The notes beneath the pieces were generated by a model. The model was given only the letters and a program-made list of their open reading frames with translations, made no database searches and had not been told where the DNA came from. This document shows, one piece after another, positions 58,768 to 64,000 of a DNA stretch of 64,000 nucleotides (within the stretch, counting starts at the first letter, position 1; the number at the start of each line of letters is the position of its first letter). The stretch spans positions 248,001-312,000 of the forward strand of contig NZ_MXPU01000007.1 in NCBI RefSeq assembly GCF_002204185.1. Reading direction: 5' to 3'. The stretch comes from Rhizobium esperanzae (GTDB taxonomy: Bacteria; Pseudomonadota; Alphaproteobacteria; Rhizobiales; Rhizobiaceae). A program made the position numbers and the translations under genes.

Positions 58768-58983
58768 ATGAGCATCACAAACCACTCATCCGCTCCCGGC
58801 GCCAATGTACACTTTGAGCATTATTGCGAGGAAGAAGGCTGCCGAGAGTGGGGAGGCTTCGGGCACAGCCCATCTAGGGCGATCCCCGTCCGCTGGTGGT
58901 GCTGGGAGCACTTCCCGTACAAAAGCTATGAGCAGGAACAGGCGCTTAGAAGACAGCTCGAGGCGACCGAGCGAAATGAATGA
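58768..58983 (+). CDS. Small Cys/Trp-rich island protein
   Basis: A 71-residue protein with CEEEGCREWGGFGHSPSRA followed by RWWCWEHFPYKSYEQEQALR. Two cysteines, a third cysteine and a nearby histidine may bind a metal. Similar short proteins occur in phages and islands. Its ATG overlaps (ATGA) the stop of a short upstream frame encoding CPRCERKVAVDTAPFFRDQ, which has no ATG and may be a gene remnant. The 58444-58767 gap holds only that frame. Confidence 0.6.
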   Translation: MSITNHSSAPGANVHFEHYCEEEGCREWGGFGHSPSRAIPVRWWCWEHFPYKSYEQEQALRRQLEATERNE

Positions 58984-59048
58984 CGACACAGTCCTGCGCC
59001 TGGACCGAGATATAGGCAGGTGTCCGTTAAACTCTCATTGAGATTCGA

Positions 59049-60134
59049 TCAGTCGGAGTCGGAAGGTGGGGTGGGATTACTGCGTTCCTCCACCTCGGCC
59101 ATGGTCCACTCACGGAACAGGCTGTATGCAACCGCCAGCAGCGTTGGCCCAAGAAAGATTCCGATGAAGCCAAAGGCGAGGACGCCGCCAAGGAGTCCAA
59201 AGAGGCCGAGCAACACCGGCAGGTTGTTGGCCTTGCCGAGGACGTAGGGTCTGATGACGTTGTCGATGCTGCTGACGAGGAGCAAACCCCATGCTGCGAC
59301 GAAGATGCTCCACCCAATGGCTCCCTGGACAAGAAACCAAAGTGCCACTGAGCCCCATACAAGCGGAGGGCCAACTGGCACAAACGACAGAACGAACGTA
59401 AGGAAACCAAGCAACAGCGCCTGAGGTACACCGGCGATCCAAAAACCAATGCCGGCTAAGAGAGCTTGGGCGAGCGCCGTGCCGATCAGGCCATAAATGA
59501 CGCCCTTGACAGTAGCCCCCACGACCACAAGCAGCTCTCGGGCCCGAGGCCCGGCGAATCTTTCGCCGACTGCGCGCACGTGGGCTGCCATCCGCCGGCC
59601 GTGAAGGAAGAAGAAAAAGGCGATGAATACGCTCAGCCCAAGTTCGAGGAGCCCGGCGCCGAGCACCGCCCCACTGGCTACTGCTAAGTTTGTGGCTGGG
59701 CCGATCAGCTTCTTGAGTTCAACGGTGAACGCAGGCGCATTGTGGGCCAAGCTCTCCCAGTAGGCAGCCAGGTTCTCGCCGATTACCGGCAGTCCTGCGA
59801 CCCAGCGCGGCGGCGTCGGGGGGCCTTGCTCGAGAACCTGGTTCACCGCCGCGAGCAGGTTGCCCACGCTGTCCGTCAACGTCGGCACCACCACGGCGAA
59901 CGGTGCGACCAAAACGAGGGCAACCAGCAACGTCATCATGGCGGCGGCCACGCTTTTATTGCCACCGACTGCACGTTCGCACCTCCTGTAAACCGGCCAT
60001 GTCGAGAAACAGATCACCGCGGCCCACAAGATAGCTGAGAGGAAGGGCTGAAGGACGAAAGCGCAGCCGACCGCAAGGAGAAGTAGGGCGCCGACCCCTA
60101 GAATTTGTTCGATTGGCTTGCCGAGAGGTATCAT
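59049..60134 (-). CDS. AI-2E transporter family (PerM-like) membrane protein
   Basis: A 361-residue membrane protein with about eight segments: two N-terminal helices (LGVGALLLLAVGCAFVL), a soluble middle (about 90-140), then a C-terminal bundle with the family marks GLIGTALAQALLAGIGFWIAG, FVLSFVPVGPPLVWG and LLGLFGLLGGVLAFGFIGIF. Members include antiporters and AI-2 exporters; the substrate here is unknown. ATG at 60134 with AGGAAAG upstream; a TTG at 60140 is possible. Confidence 0.88.
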   Translation of the reverse strand: MIPLGKPIEQILGVGALLLLAVGCAFVLQPFLSAILWAAVICFSTWPVYRRCERAVGGNKSVAAAMMTLLVALVLVAPFAVVVPTLTDSVGNLLAAVNQVLEQGPPTPPRWVAGLPVIGENLAAYWESLAHNAPAFTVELKKLIGPATNLAVASGAVLGAGLLELGLSVFIAFFFFLHGRRMAAHVRAVGERFAGPRARELLVVVGATVKGVIYGLIGTALAQALLAGIGFWIAGVPQALLLGFLTFVLSFVPVGPPLVWGSVALWFLVQGAIGWSIFVAAWGLLLVSSIDNVIRPYVLGKANNLPVLLGLFGLLGGVLAFGFIGIFLGPTLLAVAYSLFREWTMAEVEERSNPTPPSDSD

Positions 60135-60348
60135 GTCCAATCTTTCCTGCGCTTCCGGCTAAATTATCAGCGAATGACGCAATGTGCAGCCATTGGCTCG
60201 AGCGTCGCAGTGAGCATGGCGGGGCGTTTCTTTGATAGGCACAATTTACCGGAAACGCCCTGTTCTCCGCTGCCGAAACGTACGCATTCGCACAGAAACT
60301 TTACTTTGGCCGAGAGGTTTCCTGGGCTGTTGGGAAAGGAGGTTTCGC

Positions 60349-60633
60349 GTGCCGAAGTTCTACCTACACATTGTCTACGCTGATCGTATCGTGCCGGATC
60401 TTGAAGGCATCTCCTTCACAGACCTGGAAGAAGCAAAGCAGGAGGCCAGAGATAGCCTTCCTGACCTGGTCGCTCAGGCTCTACTGTCGAGGAGGCCAGA
60501 CATCCCGCTGGCGATAAACATATGCAATGCCAACGGTGATGCGGTCGCCTCAGTCGCTACAGACGCAGCTATTCCGCAGCTCTCTCCCGCAGCGCCCCCC
60601 GCGAGCGGGGGCGGCCCTGGGAACGGAAGGTGA
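60349..60633 (+). CDS. DUF6894-like small protein
   Basis: A 94-residue protein starting with GTG at 60349, strongly supported by AAAGGAGG six bases upstream. KFYLHIVYADRIVPDLEGISF then LEEAKQEARDSLPDLVAQAL matches the pattern of the DUF6894 family common in rhizobia. The C-terminal Pro/Gly tail looks extended, possibly by a later fusion. Function unknown. Confidence 0.7.
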   Translation: MPKFYLHIVYADRIVPDLEGISFTDLEEAKQEARDSLPDLVAQALLSRRPDIPLAINICNANGDAVASVATDAAIPQLSPAAPPASGGGPGNGR

Positions 60634-60634
60634 G

Positions 60635-60876
60635 TTGTCACACGCGAAGTGCATGAAGGAGCGCAAGCGGCGCTGATCGCCAAGGGACGACGGAAAGGGC
60701 TTTTGGCTGCAAAGCGATTGCGGATCGAATGGAGCGGCGCGGTGGGCAAGACGCCATCGCACCGGCCGCTCGTCAACATCTACCGAACGAATGGTGAAGA
60801 AATCGGCAAAAAGCTGCTAAGGGAAGGCTTTGCTCGGACGTGGACCCCGGGCCAGCGAAACGACTGGTGCGAGTAA
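60635..60876 (+). pseudogene. Thermonuclease (SNase-like) remnant
   Basis: RPLVNIYRTNGEEIGKKLLREGFARTWTPGQRNDWC is the C-terminal part of a staphylococcal-nuclease-type protein (kept here to its key parts: VNIY, IGKKLLREGFAR, DWC). Upstream, another frame reads LSHAKCMKERKRR, which fits the middle of the same family, but it is shifted relative to the C-terminal part. The N-terminal OB strands and catalytic Arg/Glu are absent. A decayed gene. Confidence 0.6.
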
Positions 60877-61008
60877 GGGAGTTGATCTCAATCCAAAATG
60901 GATTCTGCCAACTAGATTAGCAAGTTAGAGCTAATTGACCATCTTCAGAACGATGTCATCATATTCTACATTGTCGCGTCACCCCCGGCGGCAAGGGTAG
61001 TGCAAGAC

Positions 61009-61033
61009 GCCTCGCGAGAATGCGGGGCTTTTT
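61009..61033 (+). terminator. Intrinsic terminator 1 of 3
   Basis: GCCTCGC, loop GAGAAT, GCGGGGC, TTTTT; one G-T pair in the stem. Confidence 0.75.
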
Positions 61034-61144
61034 GCTTGGCATGCCCGCACTACAAACCAAGGTGCCCGACAGGCCCCGACTTTAGTCCGTCTTTTTCTCG
61101 GTAAGATTCGAGTTAGATTTTCTTTATCCTTGTCGAGAGGACGT

Positions 61145-61192
61145 CAGGGAGGTTTTAGCAATGTTGCTGCGTATCCAGTCAGAACCTCCCTG
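61145..61192. repeat. 10-bp inverted repeat with 28-base loop
   Basis: CAGGGAGGTT (61145-61154) and AACCTCCCTG (61183-61192) are perfect inverse copies. It sits between terminators 1 and 2 and may be the body of a structured RNA or a protein-binding site. Confidence 0.6.
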
Positions 61193-61285
61193 GCGAAGCA
61201 AATAACACCTTCATTGCCAAGCTGAGTTAAACTATGTCCAACGCCGTAGTGGAACTTGGTCAGTCCCTCTTTGTTGTCAAAACTT

Positions 61286-61309
61286 GCCCCGCTTCGGCGG
61301 GGCTTTTTT
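61286..61309 (+). terminator. Intrinsic terminator 2 of 3
   Basis: GCCCCGC, TTCG tetraloop, GCGGGGC, TTTTTT. A textbook terminator. Confidence 0.9.
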
Positions 61310-61538
61310 GTCCGGAATGCCGCCGGATCGAGTCAGTCGCTCGGTGATCCTGAGCCGACGCATCCTTAGCCGCAACGGCGCCGTCTGGCGCAAGGACCGG
61401 AAAATATATGTACGAAGCCGTACCGGAACCTGGCGGGTCCTTTCTTGTTGGGCCAACAGGATCGCACGGATGGCCCTGAAAAGGGCTTATAGTTCCCGCC
61501 TCAGTACTGTGTGATCCTACTTTCCCCAGATCCCAACT

Positions 61539-61564
61539 GCCCCGCCTCCGCGCGGGGCTTTTTT
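61539..61564 (+). terminator. Intrinsic terminator 3 of 3
   Basis: GCCCCGC, loop CTCCGC, GCGGGGC, TTTTTT. It lies just past the stop of the convergent DUF1515-like gene. Confidence 0.9.
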
Positions 61565-61583
61565 CCCGTCGAGCGCCGCGGAC

Positions 61584-62015
61584 TCAGTTGATCTTCAGCC
61601 AGTGCCGAAGCCAAGCTACGGCGCTGTCGCTCATATAAGCCACGGTTCCGCCAACGGTTAGGCCGGCAAAGGCTATGAGCCCAGAGATGCCGTAGCCGAT
61701 CTGCTTCATCCGCTTCCACTCATCCAACGTGGGCTTCACGGCCTTGTGGTTCTCCTCCACGGTTTCCTTCAGGCCCTTGATCTGATCCCGTGGCATTGCC
61801 TCCACTTCGCCGCTGACGGCGATTGTGGTGTCCACACGGCTGATGCGCTGTTGCTGCTCATCGAGCCTCTGATGGATCACGGCTCGGCTTTCGTGGGCAT
61901 GTTCCTTCTCGTCTCCGAAGTCTTTCCGAAGCAGAGACACATTCTCCTCTATGCCGGTAAGTCTGCCTTCGACACGCCCTAGGGCGCGCAGGATGTCGTC
62001 ATTCGAAGTCGTCAT
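61584..62015 (-). CDS. DUF1515-like membrane-anchored coiled-coil protein
   Basis: A 143-residue protein. Residues 1-70 form a coiled coil (DDILRALGRVEGRLTGIEENV; HQRLDEQQQRISRVDTTIA), and a membrane segment follows near the C-terminus (IGYGISGLIAFAGLTVGGTVAYM). This matches DUF1515-type rhizobial proteins often found in phage lysis regions. Function unknown. Confidence 0.7.
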   Translation of the reverse strand: MTTSNDDILRALGRVEGRLTGIEENVSLLRKDFGDEKEHAHESRAVIHQRLDEQQQRISRVDTTIAVSGEVEAMPRDQIKGLKETVEENHKAVKPTLDEWKRMKQIGYGISGLIAFAGLTVGGTVAYMSDSAVAWLRHWLKIN

Positions 62016-62244
62016 GTAATTCGATGCCTACGGATAGAATTTCCGGTTTCCGGCTCTGTCCGGATACCCACTATTTATTCATTTGTCAGGTCAGCGGCTG
62101 CAAATTCGTCGATTGGGCGGCAGTGCTTAACCTTACCGGCTAACCTTTTTTGGGGTTTCTGCAAGCAATGCTGGGCCGCACGATTTACGCGTAATTTGCA
62201 ACTTGCTATGCCGATAGTGGGTTAAGAGACTTACAGGGCAAAAA

Positions 62245-62544
62245 ATGCAATCTCCAACTACACTTGCCGAACTCCTGCGTGCTGCTGCATCCGGGGGCGG
62301 AAAGATCGACGGCGTTGGACTGGCCGATGATGAAATCGTAAAGGAAGCTCATTGGCTGGGTCTTGTCGAAGTCGATGCAGGCAATGCGTGGACAATGGTC
62401 GACACCGTTAGATTGACCCCCAAACAGCGGGTGGTGATGGGCTTACCTCCAATCGCCCAAAGGCCCTCCGCTGTCGCACTGATAGCCAACGCAGTTACAA
62501 CATCATTTTTCAAGCTTTTTGGTGCCCGCAGACCTTTGCCTTGA
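62245..62544 (+). CDS. Hypothetical protein
   Basis: A 99-residue protein (MQSPTTLAELLRAAASGGGK; KEAHWLGLVEVDAGNAWTMV; LTPKQRVVMGLPP). No family recognised. ACAGGG is 7 bases before the ATG. Composition is protein-like and differs from shuffled frames on the other strand. Confidence 0.5.
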   Translation: MQSPTTLAELLRAAASGGGKIDGVGLADDEIVKEAHWLGLVEVDAGNAWTMVDTVRLTPKQRVVMGLPPIAQRPSAVALIANAVTTSFFKLFGARRPLP

Positions 62545-62548
62545 CCTG

Positions 62549-62644
62549 TCAGGCTGCATATTGCGCAACCTTGTCAGCGACGAAATTGCCGAGATTTGCA
62601 TATCCCGCCGTGTTCATGTGCCGGGAATTATAGACATAACCCAT
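62549..62644 (-). pseudogene. C-terminal scrap of a GDSL/SGNH-type protein
   Basis: The minus strand reads YNSRHMNTAGYANLGNFVADKV and ends in a stop at 62549-62551. HMNTAGYANLGNFVADK is the usual end of GDSL/SGNH esterases (the catalytic His followed by AGY). Nothing upstream of 62644 continues it, because the HNH-like sequence begins there on the other strand. Confidence 0.5.
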
Positions 62645-62952
62645 ACGAGATCGACCACATCATAGCCGAGGGCCTTCGCCCGGAAGCTGACAAGCAACAC
62701 AAGATCGCGATCGCCGAAGGTCAGTTGCGTGGCAAAGAATGCTGCCACCGCGGCAAAAACGGCAAGACGAACAATGATATCGCGCTGATCGCCAAGGCGA
62801 AACGCGTCTACAACTGCGCCAACGGCTTGAAACAGTCGGCCCGCAAACTCCGCGGCGCACCGTTCCCGCAGTCCGAGAAGGCAGCGCGCCGCATGCCCAA
62901 GAAGGCATTGCCGCCAAAGCTTCTTTTCAAGCCGGCGGAGGAGACGAGATGA
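62596..62952 (+). CDS. HNH endonuclease-like protein, N-terminus replaced
   Basis: A 118-residue frame with TTG start. YEIDHIIAEGLRPE and the later CCHRGKNGKTNNDIALIAKAKRV give the first DH and last H parts of an HNH nuclease; the usual N-terminal CxxC region is absent. The first 15 codons (62596-62640) are the reverse complement of a GDSL-type gene end, so the start is probably foreign. Likely non-functional. Confidence 0.5.
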   Translation: MHIPPCSCAGNYRHNPYEIDHIIAEGLRPEADKQHKIAIAEGQLRGKECCHRGKNGKTNNDIALIAKAKRVYNCANGLKQSARKLRGAPFPQSEKAARRMPKKALPPKLLFKPAEETR

Positions 62953-62993
62953 CGGCTGGAGGCTCCACTCCCGATTCAAAATTAAGGGGCTGG

Positions 62994-63182
62994 TCAGGGC
63001 CAGTAAGCAGCGTCCTGATCGGCGCATTCCTCGGGGCTCAATTCCTTCCCCAACTCGCGCCAATAGATTGGAGCGATCTTGTCGCAGTAGGCCTTGGGAT
63101 CCAGTCCAAAGGGTCTGCGGCCGGTGCGGCAATGGAGCGTTACGCGTTGACAGAACCGTTCGCAGAATTCCTCTTTGGTCAT
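62994..63182 (-). CDS. Short Cys-rich island protein
   Basis: A 62-residue protein, MTKEEFCERFCQRVTLHCRT at the start and KIAPIYWRELGKELSPEECA toward the end. The order of charged and Cys residues looks like a real small protein and resembles phage-type proteins with a YWRE and SPEECAD motif. A plus-strand frame at 62949-63251 overlaps it and looks like its shadow. Confidence 0.5.
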   Translation of the reverse strand: MTKEEFCERFCQRVTLHCRTGRRPFGLDPKAYCDKIAPIYWRELGKELSPEECADQDAAYWP

Positions 63183-63251
63183 ACAAACAAACTGCTTAGG
63201 GCTGGAGATCGTTCAATTGGAGTGCGACGCCGTCCAAGAAGGAGAAGGTGA

Positions 63252-63791
63252 ATGGGTGACCTCCTCATGACGCGCCGCGCCGTTTTCTCGGAATGCGGCC
63301 TGTTTCGCTACCTGCTTGAGTACGAATTCGGCGGGACCGGGCCGGTTATATCGCTCGGGATGGTCAATCCGTCGCTCGCCAACGGCGAGAACAACGACCA
63401 GACCATGACAAAGGTCGACGGCTTTGCCATCCGCCTCGGCGCCAGCAAGGTTGTCGTTTGGAATCCATTCGCGCGCATTGCCAAGGATATTCGCGATCTG
63501 CGGCACGTGGATGACCCTATCGGACCGCAGAACGACGCCTATATAGCGCAGGCGGTCAAAGGTGCGGATATCCACATTGTGGCCTGGGGGCCGCTCTCGA
63601 AGCTTCCAAAGCCCCTGCGCACCCGTTGGCGATCGGTCTTCGGCGTTCTGTCCGACGCAGGCGCCAAGCCGATGTGCTGGGGAACGGCGCTCGACGGACA
63701 CCCGCGTCATCCTCTGATGCTGGCTTACGCCACGCCGCTCGTTCCTTGGGAGGTGCCGACATTCCTGAGGAAAGGGAGGGAGCGGGAATGA
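63252..63791 (+). CDS. DUF1643 family protein
   Basis: A 179-residue protein of the DUF1643 family. Marks are YLLEYEFGGTGPVISLGMVNPS with the MVNPS/ANGENNDQT region, VVVWNPFARIAKDIRDL, and DIHIVAWGPLSKLP, then CWGTALDGHPRHPLMLAY. Members are common in phages and islands; function unknown. AGGAGAAGGTGA precedes the ATG. Confidence 0.85.
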   Translation: MGDLLMTRRAVFSECGLFRYLLEYEFGGTGPVISLGMVNPSLANGENNDQTMTKVDGFAIRLGASKVVVWNPFARIAKDIRDLRHVDDPIGPQNDAYIAQAVKGADIHIVAWGPLSKLPKPLRTRWRSVFGVLSDAGAKPMCWGTALDGHPRHPLMLAYATPLVPWEVPTFLRKGRERE

Positions 63792-64000
63792 CCAAGGCCG
63801 CCATCGTCAAATCCGCTGACCTGAAGCGCATGGCCGCCGTCGCCAAAGAGACCGGCATGCGTATCGAGATCGAGATCAACGGGAAAATAATCCGGGTTTC
63901 CCCCGATATTCCCGATAATCACAAGCAGCAGAGGGTTGACATGAAACCCGAAGACTTCACGTCATTAGCCGATTGGCAAGCGTGGAGAGACCAGGAACGT
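63788..64000 (+). CDS. Small island protein, partial at right edge
   Basis: Starts in an ATGA overlap with the DUF1643 gene, after GGGAGCGGGA. The 71 visible residues (KSADLKRMAAVAKETGMRIE; NGKIIRVSPDIPDNHKQQRV) run off the window edge. Phage genes of this type (AAATISKSEMKRALQAAKEAG-like) are common in rhizobia. The real end and role are unseen. Confidence 0.6.
   Translation, partial: MTKAAIVKSADLKRMAAVAKETGMRIEIEINGKIIRVSPDIPDNHKQQRVDMKPEDFTSLADWQAWRDQER

Larger units (their letters stand above)
60877..61583. other. 700-bp stretch with three terminators and no convincing gene
   Basis: Contains intrinsic terminators at 61009, 61286 and 61539 and an inverted repeat at 61145. A frame at 61317-61514 is open but has no ribosome-binding site and starts directly after a terminator. 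The spacing of about 250-280 bases between terminators would fit small RNA genes. Confidence 0.5.
53385..64000. mobile_element. Probable integrated element (prophage or island), left part
   Basis: From the tRNA fragment rightwards the style changes: mostly short genes of under 100 codons, mixed strands, several overlapping stop/start pairs, broken nuclease genes and families common in rhizobial phages and islands (DUF6894-, DUF1515- and DUF1643-like, HNH, thermonuclease). No integrase is seen in the window; it would be near the other end beyond 64,000. No structural phage genes are visible here, so it may be a decayed prophage or an island. Confidence 0.6.

Noticed and set aside
61317..61514. 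Arg/Ser-rich frame between terminators
   Set aside because: No ribosome-binding site and it starts 8 bases after a terminator; composition looks random.

Overview
The window reads as chromosome of an alphaproteobacterium of the Rhizobium etli / R. leguminosarum group. The evidence is the general L-amino-acid transporter aapJQMP, a pyruvate dehydrogenase cluster whose E1-beta carries its own lipoyl domain, LpxI in place of LpxH, an EipB (DUF1849) gene, a LexA box of the GAAC-N7-GAAC type, and intergenic repeats of a style common in rhizobia. Gene order is dense and conserved up to about 48 kb and changes clearly after about 53.4 kb. All identifications come from reading the sequence; no database was searched.

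Layout. 1-8 kb (minus strand): end-truncated lipA, two small GlsB/YeaQ-type membrane genes (one frameshifted), lpdA, a GNAT acetyltransferase, an SGNH hydrolase, then pdhC, pdhB and pdhA. Together these make and use lipoylated pyruvate dehydrogenase. 8-15 kb: an FtsB/DivIC-like gene, eno, kdsA translationally coupled to a VOC protein, lexA with its SOS box, and comEC. 15.3 kb: gltA on the plus strand. 16.7-29.9 kb (minus strand): the translation and envelope superoperon rpsB-tsf-pyrH-frr-uppS-cdsA-rseP-bamA-lpxD-fabZ-lpxA-lpxI-lpxB, which links ribosome and UMP supply to undecaprenyl phosphate, phospholipid, outer-membrane protein and lipid A synthesis.

30-43 kb: eipB, a RidA/GDPD/DUF482-acyltransferase/HIT run, clpS-clpA, a phasin, DUF3126, cysE, an alpha/beta hydrolase, a zinc-finger protein, an FAD monooxygenase and metC. 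43.5-47.9 kb: aapJQMP. 48-53 kb: loosely packed accessory genes, including a 696-residue secreted beta-helix/RTX protein with a 15-bp repeat linker.

53.4-64 kb: a probable integrated element. Its left edge is the 3' half of a tRNA-Arg(TCT) gene. Inside are many short phage- or island-style genes (zinc-ribbon proteins, DUF6894-, DUF1515- and DUF1643-like proteins), an ATP-dependent DNA ligase lacking its C-terminus, an AI-2E-type permease, decayed thermonuclease, HNH and GDSL pieces, and a 0.7-kb stretch with three successive intrinsic terminators and a long inverted repeat but no convincing protein gene. The right end lies beyond the window.
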